A DNA stretch of 64,000 nucleotides from Lineus longissimus (GCF_910592395.1 NC_088311.1:15814501-15878500), one strand, 5' to 3'; shown: positions 32,385-47,506, counted from the stretch's first letter. Notes: generated by a model from the letters alone, not told the origin. Translations and numbers: made by a program.

Positions 32385-32725
32385 CTCCACGCATGGACAA
32401 TTTCCCCATGGAACAACGCACTAGTAATGCGTTTCCTGGACCTAAGATCTACCCCTTGACGTCATTTTGCTGATATTGATTTTTCGGACGTCACGCTGAT
32501 GGCGCTTGATTACCCTGCATCTGCGACGATAAATGGTACTGACGTTGCGTCTTAATAGTGGGATGACGTGAACTCGGATCTCGGCGTGCACTCACATGGT
32601 GGGAAAGATCTTTCCAGCCAGAACTTGGGCACACTAAAGATAACGAATAACGTGTTTTTTCACTATCTAAGAGCTGAATCAAAATTGGAAAAGCACCAAA
32701 CAAGTTTAGAAAAATAGTTTACTAA
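32385..32725. repeat. Dispersed repeat, copy 1 (pair with 61508-61855)
   Basis: The stretch shares ordered blocks with 61508-61855: GATGGCGCTTGATTACCC, TGCGACGATA, TGACGTTGC-TCTTAATAG, and TGAACTCGGATCT, with many point differences. No coding function is apparent. Confidence 0.7.
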
Positions 32726-33999
32726 TAAACCAACAGAAGAACAAACATACTGCAATAATAATGCAAATGGTCCTTTAAGCCCTTTGTTAATGAGATTTAA
32801 CCCCAAGTCAACTTTAATTCGACTATATTCTCCAAGATATAGGATGAGGAGGTTATCACAAAAAATGTTGACTTCATAATTCAAACAGAACAGTACAAAG
32901 TAATAGACCAGGATCAGATAAAGGATAAATACATGAAATGCTAATATGCAAGACTTTCGTCTAGAATTTTCCCCACTTGCATTGGTAGCCGTTTTTTTTT
33001 TGTATTCATGAGTTCTCTATATCTATAAAAATTGGTCTGACATAGTAATTTGTTTATAGATTTAAGATATTTTCTCCTAAATTGTTGTAGTAGGGACATT
33101 GCAGTTTTAGTCCTTTTGATTCTTGGACATAGCGGCCAAATCAAGAATCGAATCTGACCGAAATCTAGTCTGCAAGGTGTCATAACATTGGGTGACATAC
33201 GAAAAGTGCCACCATTAGCCAATTTACGTTGTTTGACCTCAAAAGCCTGTGTAATATGTCAATGATAAAGCAATTAGTGTTAATCGAGACCTTAGTAAGA
33301 TGGAAATAGCACTTTTTGTGTTTTCTGTTTGGTGGCTCAAACCTACAACAGCAACAATGACGTATGACGGAGCTCACCTCTGAGAGAGGTGTGCTAAAAC
33401 GGTCTATTATATACTTTCTTCCTGATATTGCACATCTTGATCAACATGGCAACCTCCTATTCTCAGAAGAAAAGCCAGTATGTCTGCCTAATAAATGGTG
33501 TGAGGTGACAGATAAACTGAATCTTTCAGCTTGTTATATATCACAGGCAAAACGAAGTGTCGCTTTCCCACCCAACGAGCACAGAATGTGAAATACGTGT
33601 GATTCTGAATTGATCAATGCATCGCACGGGAAATAATATGATGCACCTGCGTGCAAGAACTCCATACCACAGAAAATTAAAGCCAATCGGGTGACTAGTT
33701 CAGAAGTTTCAAAACAGTTATCTGGCAGCCATTGTGGGATATCGAATTGGGCCTAAAATCAATAGGGCACCTCTCCCTCCCCACTCGATACCGCCAAAGA
33801 ACATTCAATATGACTAATTTTGCTTGTTACAGTCCAGAATGCGAAATCGGGACAGAAATTTCAAACTCGTTCTGCAGTTACAGTTTACAATGTAAAATCC
33901 AAGATGATCATCTGCGGCCATACTGGATAATGGATCAGGCCAAAAATTACCAGGCAGCTATCAAGCCACCACAACTTAATCCAACCATTTTATGAAATC
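32726..33999. repeat. Fragments of dispersed repeats
   Basis: About 32990-33395 is an inverted fragment of the family at 40322-41441, ending in a GAGCTCACCTCTGAGAGAGGTG hairpin (about 33371). About 33690-33990 shares GGCCTAAAATCAATAGGGCA and a duplicated 'AAATCCAAGATG' block with 60880-61160 and 62750-63050. No host exon recognised. Confidence 0.5.
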
Positions 34000-36900
34000 A
34001 ATCCGATTACCATCTGCAAGTAATTGCCCATGCCGATCTACCGGCGTATATCCTTCCCCTTACCGCTGATTAATTCCCCCTGATCGGCCATCAGAAGGGC
34101 TGTTACTTTATCAGTAGTCTCCATGCATTCCCTTCCTTCCCCACATGACCATGCCGCGACAACACTAACATTACACTCAGTCGTGGTTGTCGCACAAACA
34201 CGCACTCAAAGCCATTGTAATTGAAGACCAGGTGTTCATTGAGTAACTGTTCCAAAGATGATGACCTGCACTGTGCGGCGTATAGAAGAAGGGTGACCTG
34301 ATCCTAAAGTGAGGTCAGCAATACCAATTGAGGCCATCATTCAATTACTTTGTGTCGAGCAATTTCATTGGCCACCCGTTCATGAGTGTGCATCTGACGG
34401 ATTTCCCGCCCTATTGTGTCGGCAATGAAAGGAGAAGACTTTAGGATTGACATTCACTGCCAGTTAGTCGGCATGTAATTGCCTGGACCGATGGACAGAC
34501 ACACACCGGCACACAGGGACAGGGGTAAACCTAACTATCTACCTAACTCAATCCTTGGGATAATAACATCACAGTCAGGACAGAACTTGGAACGTTTGGT
34601 GACCTGACTCAAGCGTGAATGAGGAAGCTTGAAAGTATTTTAACACAATTCTAGACTTTCGCTACTGTGAGGAATATATCCTACTCACCATAACAATCAT
34701 AGAGTACCTATTCCAACTAACCTGTTCCATATTGAGCCCAGGAGAAACCGTACATGGTATAAGCGGTGGCATCACTTTGGATGCAATCAAGTTGTGCGTT
34801 AGACCAAATTTCCTGTCACTTAGCATATGTTTATATATACCTGAAATAAAAAGCGAGATAACTCAAAAAGAATGTAGCACAGACATTGCAATAACCTGTG
34901 GCGCCATGGGCAATGTAAATCTGTAATGTTAAGGCGTTTCTCATCAAAACATTATAGGGATAAATCATCCTCGAGTTGATTAAGGTGCCGGATTATGTTA
35001 CCAAAATAGGCGGGGCATTGTGACTTAAACATTCAATTTCTGCCAGATATCACGAAGTTTCCACTCCATATGTATAGCAAGGTGTATGTTTGATAAGTAA
35101 GAAGCACAAAATATTTTAAAAGATGCCTCTTTATGTGGCTAATTACTAATACAAATGCATTGCTGATGAAATTCAACGTCCTACTGCCCTTTTTTGGAAC
35201 ATTGCATTCAGAAATTGATAGTTGCATTCACATCGGATACACCTTTCACGTAACAGAGTTTTTTAAATTTTCAAAAGGTAACTTGAAGAATTTTTTTCTC
35301 TCGAAATTTGCGCGTTTAGACGACCAATTAGCAATTAATTTATTAAACGTGACCTAAATTGCAAAGAGGGCTCTGTTACGAGATGCAGAGAGTTACTCTG
35401 CGTTGATTCCAAGTGTTAATTGGTGTACGGACAATGTAGCTCGGCGTGATTAGCCTGTTTATGGTTAAAATACCTATGTTATTGTATCAGTAATTGTCCT
35501 GATTAAACACCATTTATAAAAAAATTGTTTTGCTTTTATCATACGCAATATTCCTTCAGTATTCCAGATTTCTTCATTTGAATTGTTCCTAACCATGACG
35601 GATTACCAACTCCTATTCGACATGGTCCGCAAATTTGGCTAACATGACCCGGCACCTTAAGCTGACATCTAGCAACATGGCCTAGATCTTATTGTGGCCC
35701 ACATACATGAGCTATGTGTTATATGTCCGTGTGAGATGTGTCCAAGAAGATTTACAATTTCTTTTAAGGAGGTTCACAGGACGTTTTCTGAGGGCTTAAT
35801 TTCTTTTTCAAGAGTAAGGTGGTGTCTGGGGGAGGGGGGAGGGGGAATTCATTTCATGAGCCCTGACAAATTTGTGGTCGTCGGAAACATAAAGAAATGA
35901 GCATTAGCTAACCAAGGCAATACACTGAAATACAGAAAGCAAGATGGGGATAATAATTTTGGGACAAAAGCTGTGCTTGTTATTAATTTGTTTTCTTCAC
36001 ATTTTTATTAGCATGCCATACTTATTTGTTTTGCTTGAGCATGACTCCTAGGGCTTTTCAGTGGCCCCACATAATACTCACACTTTTTAACCTTCTTTTT
36101 TCCCTACCCCTCAAATCAACAAAGCTGGACTTTAACCAGTTAACAAGCATTTTTGTATTTGTTAACCGCGTCCTATTGCGTAATTAATTAGATTACACAT
36201 CCACATCCACATCTTACCATCTAGCCATGATTCAGCTCAAAAACTGGTGCCAGTGGCGGCCTGTAGTGTTCTGAAAGTAAACTACACTGTGCTGACGATC
36301 TGAGGGGATTCCCCACCGAGTTTCTGAGTATTGCCTGGGCTTAGGCGAGTCACAAACATTGGATGCCATAGGACGTCATATGGCGTCTTACGCAGTTAAC
36401 AGGTTAGGCCACCCTTACATTTAGGAGCCGCCCTGGTGTCTAGTTTGCCCATAACACCCTTAATATCATGGACCCAAGACCACTTACATTTGATAGAGAA
36501 CTAAATTCTAAAGAAGATGAGCTAATTTTGGCGACAGGCAGAAATATATAGAATATGAGACTTCCCTCTCTTCTCTCAACAATGCACGAATCCAGTGACT
36601 CCTTTATTTACCTGACCACCAGCAGACTCTCCCTCAACAGCATGCCCAAACCAGTATCAGAACAGGATCTTAAGCATGAATATTGATCCCGATACCTGAA
36701 TTATTTCTGGGCGACTTATGTAGCACCAAAGGTCCCACATATAATGCACCACGCCTGAAAAATACCATGGCGAACGTATCTCAAATTCACACATTTGAAA
36801 TTTGCATGAGCACAACTGGGACAGCCAGTGGAATAAATGCATCAGCTAGCAAAAGGAAGCAGGTCTTCCCTATTCAAAAGCAGTCAATTTGACATGCCCA

Positions 36901-37736
36901 AAACTTACGGCGTCAAAGAGAAATCGATATTTGGCCACACCAATCCCTGACCTGGCTTAAATATGGGTCATTTTTCAAGAATTCTCCAGGTACGAAAGGT
37001 TTAATGACAGTGCCTAAGGATACATCCCGTCAAGAGCAGAGTAAGAGTAAATGAGGAGGGGTACATTATTTTGCATGTCCTAGCATCCAAAAATTAAGAT
37101 GTGAGGAATCTCGGTATCACCCCTCAGTCAAAGTAAAGCAACCTCATCCCGCTTGTAAATGAGCAAGAGATTGCTAGTATAATATCAGTTTTTAGATGTT
37201 CTGGGATAAACAAGGGAGTGTATGATGCGCCTACTCTCTGGGGTAATGAACATTGAAGACTGCAACACCATTAACTGAAACCATTTCCCTTCGATAATGA
37301 GTCCAACTCAATGGTCATGCAGTAGTATTCCTCTGTCACGATGTCAGTGAATGTATGCTGTGACTCAACAGTGTTTTATAAAGTTTTGTACAAAAACCTG
37401 GGATAAAAACACTTTGAAACTGAGTAATTATGGAAAGCAGATGATAAACCTTTTAGTTGGAAAAGTTCATAGGAATTGTGGATCACAGGTGAAATTTGAC
37501 CAAGGATGAAAATGGAAAATGGCATTACCATTGCCAAATATGTTCAGAATTTCTTTCATTCTATATTTTTGCACTGTGCCAATATTGGACGATGGATAGC
37601 ATATTTTCCAATGTGATTGTTCTTCTTTTGAAAACTCATGTGAGGAAAATAAAGGGTTGACAGGCAAAAGTCCTGCAAACTCTCACCTAATTCATGACGA
37701 GAGAGATTTGTTAAAATAGTCAGCTATTCTACATAC
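34000..37736. other. Intronic, nothing recognised
   Basis: About 3.7 kb with no coding frame of recognisable family and no inverted-repeat element that I could delimit. One short SCYL2 exon is expected somewhere between 20632 and 37736 and may lie here. Confidence 0.35.
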
Positions 37737-37872
37737 CTATCACAGCCATTAAAATTTCGGTATCTTGATATGTAGTTATATCAGTGAGGAAGGGCAAGAC
37801 CTCATCCAAGATTATCATCTTATCTAACTTATCCAGAAGTTTGTCTATACATAGGAGAGCATTTATCTTCAT
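37737..37872 (-). CDS. SCYL2: SCYL2 HEAT-repeat exon
   Basis: The acceptor (TTGCAG) and donor (GTATGT) bound 136 bases, phase 0 to 1. It codes for MKINALLCIDKLLDKLDKMI and then LDEVLPFLTDITTYQD, ending LMAVI. The alternating helices, with a CxxKLL...DK motif followed by DEVLPFL and then LM-x-x-I, are the best-conserved part of the SCYL2 helical region. This exon was the anchor for the identification. Confidence 0.8.
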
Positions 37873-38493
37873 CTGCAACAAGAGAAATACAAAATAAATG
37901 ATAAAGACACCAGAAATGACACGAAATTTGACCCCTTGAACACACAGGCAGGTTATGTGTCTTCGATTTTACCTGAAGGGTCGGCTAAACAGCCTGGGTA
38001 ACCACCTTTGGGAATCCCCATAGTAGTGTGCTTTGTGAGAAAACCTTGGCGCCTCTGGTGGTTTATTGTGGGTGTTGGCTAAATCAGATAGCTAGGCAGT
38101 ACACAATGGTGGTTTAGTTAATATTCTATACTATATATGGCCCTACAGCACTTGCATTTGGGAGCCTGGGGTTCAAGGGGTTAAAGATCTTGAGATATTT
38201 AGTCACACTTCTACAAAGCTGATAATTTACAATATCTACATTTCTGTAATAATCTCCTAAAAACCGCTAAAGCCATATGAAGGCCTATATTCTGGAACCA
38301 AATATATAACATATGATGAGTTAGCTGAATTCATACTCTTACGCAAGGCACGTCACCACTGTAATCGCATGTCAGATGCCAAAGAAAGCCTAAAATTAAT
38401 TACATCGACATCAAAATTTTGATTAGTGTCGACCACCGATGATAATGCGTCGAAGTATGGCTGTTATAAAATAGCTGTAGCCAAGTTAGGTTG

Positions 38494-38535
38494 TAGCCAA
38501 GTTAGATTTTTCGAAAAAATCTAACTTGGCTACAG
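38494..38535. repeat. 42-bp near-perfect palindrome
   Basis: GTAGCCAAGTTAGATTTTT and its complement meet with almost no loop. A direct repeat of GTAGCCAAGTTAG precedes it (about 38478). Nothing nearby explains it. Confidence 0.75.
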
Positions 38536-39335
38536 GGTGACTACCTGATCTGCAGGTGAGAGTTTTTCATATAAGTAGTGTGCACTGTTGTGCGCATGAG
38601 GTACTCCTGGTGACAAGGTCTTTGGGAATCCCCGTTATATGGTGCGCTGTATCCGCCGTAAATCACAAGCACCTTGTGATTAGAAATAAACTTATACTCC
38701 AGACGGGCCGCAAAGTAAGTTTTTGTGATTGCTAAAAATAGACTCCAATGTGTAGTCACATATGCATCTACATATATGGTAAGGTTCAAGCTGCAAGGAG
38801 GTTGTCCTAAAAAATGTTTCATAGAACCAGAGTTCTGTTCGTCATTGACTTTTATTTGAAGGAGGCATATACCGTAACGTATACATCAATCCGGGCATCA
38901 ATCACACTTGAAAGCAGCCTCGTAATGTTCCGTTAGGGAAGGAACCATGGTAGTGTCGAAGATAACATGCAAAGTTTATCAACACCAAGAAAAAAATCAC
39001 TGGGAAGAGTCGATCGGAATGGCATGAATTGCACGAATGGCGCTCCACAGGATTTCAATCTGACCGATGAACTGTGCACATAACTGGTATTTCTTGCCTC
39101 CAATATATGATTATGTTGTTATTTGTATAATATAATTATCAATAAATATTATGCGCGTATTTACTGGCGGCTTTGTGATTTTTCCGGGGATTTCTGCGGA
39201 AATCCACGTCTTATAACTGCCAGTCGAAGTATTAATACAGCTTTATAAGTATGCCACACAATAAGGAGGCTCCAGTTAGTATTATTATATTTTACCTGTA
39301 AAAACTACCTTTGCTGGCAATATTATAATCATTAC

Positions 39336-39449
39336 CTTTATATTTGAAGATTTGTTGAACAAGCTCTTGGCCTTGGGCAACACCATCTTCTTCATCACAT
39401 ATTCATCCAAGTATTCCTGGATGGCTGCTATTGTGTTCAAAGCTGCTTC
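39336..39449 (-). CDS. SCYL2: SCYL2 HEAT-repeat exon
   Basis: This 114-base exon (38 codons, phase 0 at both ends) has a TTTGCAG acceptor and a GTAATG donor. It codes for EAALNTIAAIQEYLDEYVMK and then MVLPKAKSLFNKSS. The pattern of one helix pair with LPKAK corresponds to the segment just before the KINALLCIDKLL exon in SCYL2 proteins. Confidence 0.75.
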
Positions 39450-40321
39450 CTGCAAATAAAAAACATCATATTAATTCTTTTTACATGCTGTAGAACAGAA
39501 CATTTTCCAGGAATAAAATTTCCGGAAATGCTGAGCGATGGAAATATTTTGGGCATAATATTTTTGCGAGTCAAGAATTTTAGTTCCAATGAAATTAAAA
39601 ATGTCTATTTTCACCTAGACCTCTGAATGAATAGACGCTGTAGTGTAGATGTTTGTGCAGAGTATGCTCAACACTTCTGTCAACAGGTCCCAATGAGTCG
39701 AGTAATTTGGCCTCCAGCACAGAAAGATGGGCATAAGTTGGCCACAAGTTAGGAATCTGTGTTCGCTAGGTGTGATTGTGATACATGCTAATTGCGCAGG
39801 GTATACGCAGTCTCTTTAATCACCTTGATCGACATAGGGCCAATAACTGGATGCAATGCCAATGCAGAAAACATCACAACAATGGCAAGGAATTATTGCA
39901 GGCAAGCAAATGATTTTGGCGGCATAACCTAATGGTGAAATGCACAAAAATATCCTTTATGCAAAATGTTTCTGTTCTACAGCACTACCTTGCGGTGGCT
40001 GGGAAAGTACATCAGTATAGTTTTTTGGGACAACTAACAGGTGGACCCAAAAAATGCCAACAATAAAAATCTTTATATTTTTCATAATTACTGAGATTTT
40101 GGCTCCCAGATTTAGTGCAAATTATTGGATGCTGAACTCAATGTGCCCTAATCAGGCTGCTATTGCCCTCTTCAGGTTTTCTGTTGCTTCGGAGTTGTCT
40201 TTCTATTAGATAATATGCAGAAAGTTTGATCATTTTCTTTGAAATCTAATAATACAAAGGCTATTTGACCCCAAGGATATAAATTGTGTGTGAAGGTCAT
40301 GCAATTATTAAAGATAATCTG
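39450..40321. other. Intronic, nothing recognised
   Basis: AT-rich intron sequence without coding or repeat signals. Confidence 0.35.
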
Positions 40322-41441
40322 AAAATGAAATGGCCAGGGGCCATTGTGCTCACCGCATAGATACTTGGTACTTTGGAATTCATCCAGGTTAAGAAACATT
40401 GTACATGTATAGTATATAGGGCAAACCAAAGTCGGTATGACATGTGATGTATCGTTCCATGGAGTAAGTACCATAAGAATATCATCAAAAACAAGTCACT
40501 AATAAACGAGATATTGCACTTTTTACCTCTTTTAGTTTTGGCCTCCTGGTGGCCAAGTTGAGTACCAGATCAGATCGAAATTCGTTGTCCAAAGTTACAT
40601 GACGTAGGGAGTCATGTGTACCAAATTTCAAGTTCATAGCTTTAGTGGTTAAGAAACGTGCCATATTGACACACAAATGGCCAATTCACACCATTTGACC
40701 TCTGTGACCTTGAAAATTACGCCACATCGACCTGATTTTTTGTCAACATGTAGAGCTACGTAACAGGTGTCTACATACCAAATTTAAGGACAAAAGAACG
40801 AATAAAGATAAAACGTGCCACTATCGGTGAAATTTTAGAGTTTGACCTCTGTGACCTTGACAAGTACGTCAAATCAAAAACCCGTATGATATGTGATGTT
40901 TCCTTGCTAGGGGTACCAACCATAAACATTTTAGCAAAAACACATCAGTAATAAACGATTTATCACACTTTTTAAGTTTTTGGTTTTAGCCCCCTGGTGG
41001 CCAGGTGAAGAATTAGACCAGACCGAAATTCGCTGCCAGAGGTCATGTGACCTAGGTCATAACGTGTACAAAGTTTCAAGTTCATAGCACAAGTGGTTAA
41101 GAAACATGCCACACAGGATACGGACGACGGACGATGGACGACGGACGACGACGGGTGCAGGACTGTCGTATAGACTCCCCTGATGGTGAGCCAATAAGTG
41201 AGATATCACACTATTTATGTTTTCAGTTTTGGCCCCCTAGTGGCCAAGTCAAGAATCAGACCGGACCGAAATTCAGTGTCAAAGGTCATCTGACCTAGGG
41301 GGTCATGCATACAAATATTTGAGTCCATAGCCCTAGCGGTTAAGAAATGTGCCACTGTTTTAGAAATAGGATACGATGACGATGACGACGGACGACGGAC
41401 ACTGCGGTGTTGTATAGACTCCCCTATGGTGAGCCAAAAAG
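40322..41441 (+). repeat. Dispersed repeat with GACCTCTGTGACCTT arrays, diverged copy
   Basis: It starts with AAAATGAAATGGCCAGGGGC (a GGCC hairpin followed by TGTGCTCACC) and ends in a GACGACGGAC-rich tail followed by GGTGAGCC. TGACCTCTGTGACCTT occurs at 40696 and 40843. A second tail occurs at 41110-41200, so this may be two tandem, truncated copies. It is related to, but clearly older than, the twin copies at 43160 and 57327. Confidence 0.7.
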
Positions 41442-43159
41442 CTGGAGTTAAAACCTTAGTCAGTGATAGTTAATTTTATTAAAATTTTATTGGTTGCATT
41501 TTTTGGGGGTCATCCAGTACGTGGGGACAACTTATTAAGTCAGGGGATGACTTATTATCACGAGGGATGACTTATCAAGTCAGGGGGACAACTAATTAAG
41601 TTGCAGGGACAACTTTTATGCCCTAATGAGCTGAAGGGAAAAGCCTTTTGGCATAAAAACATATGCAGGCAAAGTGTCTAGGTTCCAAAATTATGAGTTG
41701 TTTTAGCAAAATATATATATATTTATCATTGTTGTGTGTTGAATGTTTGAATGCTGGTTCTTTCAAGGAAGAGTCCGACAATGTCAGACTTTGTCAGATA
41801 AATCAGGAAAAGGTTAGAGAAACCGTTAAGAAGTTGGACAAAGCCTCCTACTAGAGCACTACTAAATGGGAAGCTTCTTCTGACTTCTTAACGGTGTGGG
41901 CCAAACACTCAGAGTGACCCTAGTGTGAATACGAATTGGCACACTCAATTAGGTCTACTCATTAAACATGTTAAGCCCATTCATCATTGGCCTTTGATCT
42001 GGGTAGCCGGAGTAATTTCTCAAGTTTTCTAGAAGTCCGACCTATCAGGAAACAGCCGAAAAATGTCAGAATTTGGTCGGCTATTTGAAGAATTTTGATT
42101 CAACGACATAAAAGAGTTGGGTATACTTAAAGTCCACTGGTGAACCATCCAACTATCGCTGTTTGAGGCAGTCTATGAGAAGAGCTTTTTAAAACCTCTG
42201 ACAGGGTATGAAGCGTATCAGCTCGATATCTTAGAGAGATTTTTGTTCTGAGGAGGCTCCGCAAAGTTCTCCCCAGAAATATTTTGAAATTTAAAAAATT
42301 AAAGGTATTTTGGGGGAGGGGCTCATACCTACCAAGTTTCCAAGATCGCCCCTTTGCTGCACCCTACACTTTCTAAAATTTCAGATTTCCACAACTAATA
42401 AGGAATAACTTTCAAACCAAATAATCATTAAATATCATTACCATATACATTGAATTTCAAAATGTTCTAAATCAGCATAAAGGATTTCTCACTCCAACCA
42501 ACATGACCAAGGGCTAAAGTTACATTAGAGAATACACTCTCCTATATAGTAACAGTATTCCTCTCTAAAGCATAAGTAGAAAAATTCACTGCTCAATACT
42601 ATTGACAGTATCTATCCTATTGCTGCTCTAAGTACTTGTCACCTGGGCCTAAAGAGACATGGAGACAAGAGAGAGCAGTGTCTTTCTCCATTTTGTCTCC
42701 TCGCTGTTGGGACAGAAAATCGTTCCATGCTTCATGGTGGTAACAGTATCTGCCGATACTATTCGTTTCTTACTACTTAGCCAGGTAGACATCAGAGAAG
42801 ATATAATGAATCCATTATGCTATTCATTGTGTTTGTCACCAACTAGACTTATAGCGTATGACATTGCTCGTATGCCAATCAAGATGTTCGTCTCCTGGGC
42901 ATAAGAAGATTATATGTTGGACTCGGATTCAATGATTCAAGTGCCGCAAGGCCAACTTTTGTGTACACCCAAACATTTTTTTCTTTCCTTTTCTTGATAT
43001 CTTCTTATCATTTCTTTATTCATAACTACAGGTTGATTGTAAATGAGACTTTGACTGGGAATGATCATGATGATTTTATAGCAAAATACAATTCAGGCAG
43101 AGTTTGTTTTTACCTAGGTAAGAATGTTTTGAGGTAACTAATCTTTGCCACATTCATTG
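41442..43159. other. Intronic, small tandem repeats only
   Basis: An imperfect minisatellite with GACTTATTAAGTCAGGGG-like units lies at 41519-41612. A 13-bp inverted pair (ACCGTTAAGAAGT near 41820, complement near 41884) is present. No exon recognised. Confidence 0.4.
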
Positions 43160-44455
<1,296 letters not shown>

Positions 44456-47335
44456 TACACTGCCAAGGGAAGCTCTACTTGGAAAATCACATGAAACTAC
44501 TTGTAGATGGATTTTTACTAATAACAGCAAATGCACAGTCCTACCAGAAAGTAAATGTCCGCCGTTCTTTTTAAAACTCACAGAGATAAAATAAGATATT
44601 TAAATGCGGTTTTCAGCACAGTATGGTATATTCATTTAGTCATATATCTGTTGTATTTGGATGCACCTAATTCCATCCCTTCATTATGTAACAGGCATTT
44701 CAAAAAAGGTCGGGGAAAAAATCTTTCTTTTTTCATGTCCCTTATCAAAAATTTACATGAGCCCAATGAACAGTGCTTTATGACCATTATTTTTTCGCAC
44801 TTGCAATTCCACAGAATGTGTTCGATAGTGACAACTACATATTTTTGCTTCAGAATTTTATGTTATGACTTTAATTCCTTTCATTACCCTTTGATAATGA
44901 TCCCTAAACCTTCATGCATGAGTTCGAGTTTGCCAAGGGCCATGCAATTACAGTAAAATTAACTCATATTTTATTTCATATTATCAACATGACTATATTC
45001 AATGGGTGTGTTATGGAATCAGGTGCAACAGACAGCTCTTGAGCAACCCTCTGCTTCTAATTGTACCATCAATTGTGTTGAATTGCCCAATTCACAAAGA
45101 CCCTGAGGAATTTTCTAATGAAAGCGAGGAAAATACCTTTGTGCATCATAGTTCACCCATACATTGTGAAAAAGAATGAAAATAAAATAAAATGAAAAAC
45201 TTACTTTTTGGATATTTTAAAAATTGCCTGTTACATAATGAAAAGACAGGATTAGCTCATCCTGAACCCCATGGTCTATACTCCCTTTAAACATAGCCGG
45301 GGGTATATCCCATGAAATATTCCTTTGTAATTTCTGGGGTTTTTTTCAGTTTCAAGCACACCTGAACTTAGCGTGCCGTGCATACAACAGTGCTCAGGTA
45401 GCCAGTAAAAAATGTCAATTCCTATGCTAGCCTCACCTAAAATGACTATTCATCCTTGGCCAAGTTTCTGACCTAATCTCCCTTATTATTCATCCAATCA
45501 AAAAGGTTATTCTCAGAGTTTGAGATTATGATCTTCTCTCGAAGATGTAGCCATTGAAAAAGTTATGGGACCCAGGGGTTTTACCTACAAGTCCAATGTC
45601 CTACAGTTTTTGATCAGTTTTACCAGTCCTGCGGGAGATGCATGCAAGGCTTTATCATTACTATAGCAGTCTATTGTAGTGTATAAGGTGCGTACTAGAA
45701 ATGGACCAATGGTGAAATACTTGTTTGAAGGCAATGGCATTGTATCCTGATTGTTGGTTTAGAGGACTTCTTTGCAGACAGTGTTCTGAGTAAACGATGG
45801 TCCCTGACAATCTGCCTAGATTGATCATATATGCCTGTCACTCTGTCGCGATTAGAACAACAATAAACGACATCCGACGACTTATGGGTCTAAGTCTTTT
45901 GCCACCGAATTTTCATCTCCTCCGGTGTATTGTAGTCAGCAACTGATTTTTTCATGTTTTTTGTTTCTGAACGTGCTCATCAAAAGTAGCCTTTGGCGGG
46001 CAGGGATCTCTTCATGTACATTTCATTTGCTCCTGGTCAAATCCACACGACAACTATCACTGCGCCGGAGTATGGCATGCATTCAAATACTAATGAGTGT
46101 GTGCCCTTGTGATATTATACGTTGCACTTGTTACCCATTAGGTGAATTGATTTGACCAGGATCGATTGAAATGTATCCCAACATGAAGAGATCACTACCC
46201 GCCAAAAGCAAAAGCTTTTGATGAGCACGTTCAGAAACTGAAAACGTCTGCTTTGGAGAGTGTTTGTATGCAGGCCCGCCTGCCGCCCTCGATTTAAAAT
46301 CATTTGTGGCACGAAATGCCCCATTCCAATTGCTTGGCTTTTGTGCGTGGTAAGGAGAATTGACAGTGTCCGATTAAACTCTCCTCACAACTGCTCCGCT
46401 GAAGTCAATTTTTATTTTTTCAAAAATAAAAATAACGTTGCATCAGGATAACATGTGACCAAAATCCGTGCCAAATTTCAAGGGGATAAAACATCCCTAA
46501 AGATGACTTAACTTGTCCCCCTTCCAGTATTATAATTAAACGTGTGGGAGCAGAAAACAGGTTAAAGGGGACCTATATGCTAGGGTTTTAAATCTTGATA
46601 AGATGCAAAAACCTTGGTTGTATTATGGGGGAAAAAGAGACTAGCGGTAGAAATAAGTTGGAGTCCTGTAGGTTATGTTTTGGAGTGGCTAATCCTACAT
46701 CTATAACACGCTTATTGATACTAATCATAAAACCATTGTTTAAATGTAAATCCTGACCAAGCTGTGTTAAGTCATATCAGAAGGTAAAAATAAAATTGGA
46801 GAATGATTGTGTTTAGAAATATAGAATAATGAACAATATACATATCTTTCAAATCATCAAAGATTTGCACCATAACAGTTGTCAAGATGGGATTAGCTGG
46901 CCCCAAATACAACAGATGCACGACCAACTAAATATACCATTCTCTGCTGAAAACCGCATTTAATCTTATTCTATCTCTGTGATATTAAAAAAAAACCTTT
47001 TGACATTTACTTTCTAGTAGGAGTGTAGATCAATCTTACAAAGAGTACCAAGCCCATGTGCGCTACCATTTGGTTATCATGTTGTGTACCGTTTGAATTT
47101 AGCGCCCTAAATGTTATTATGGTTCGCGCCGCTCACTTTGGTATTGATTTTTTTTCGTCGATTTTCATTTCATTTTCAATCAGAGTGGCAAAAAATAGTT
47201 AATTTTACTTATCTAGAAATTATTAGTTTGAATAGTGCTTTATTGTTACAGTGGATTAAGCGGTAACAGTTTGCAAGTTATGTTTCTAGTCTTGATAGCT
47301 GTATGTTTGTTTCATTTTATCTTTGGTCCCAAATG
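44456..47335. other. Intronic, with one imperfect inverted repeat
   Basis: No exon recognised. 45950-46050 and 46145-46250 form an imperfect inverted repeat of about 100 bp per arm (for example TTTCTGAACGTGCTCATCAA against TTGATGAGCACGTTCAGAAA), a MITE-like structure without clear ends. Confidence 0.5.
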
Positions 47336-47420
47336 TAATGTAATGTAATGTAATGTAATGTAATGTAATGTAATGTAATGTAATGTAATGTAATGTAATG
47401 TAATGTAATGTAATGTAATG
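47336..47420. repeat. (TAATG)17 microsatellite
   Basis: Seventeen perfect TAATG units. Confidence 0.95.
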
Positions 47421-47506
47421 TACCTTTTACATGCTTTAGATAAAGCTACTATGAGATGTCAACTACCTTTTACATGCTTTAGATAAAGCTACTATGAGAT
47501 GTCAAC
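47421..47506. repeat. Exact 43-bp tandem duplication
   Basis: The unit beginning TACCTTTTACATGCTTTAGA is present twice without difference (47421-47463 and 47464-47506), directly abutting the TAATG run. Confidence 0.95.

Noticed and set aside
47336-47420. Possible CRISPR or satellite-like array
   Set aside because: It is a simple pentamer microsatellite without spacers, and the DNA is eukaryotic.
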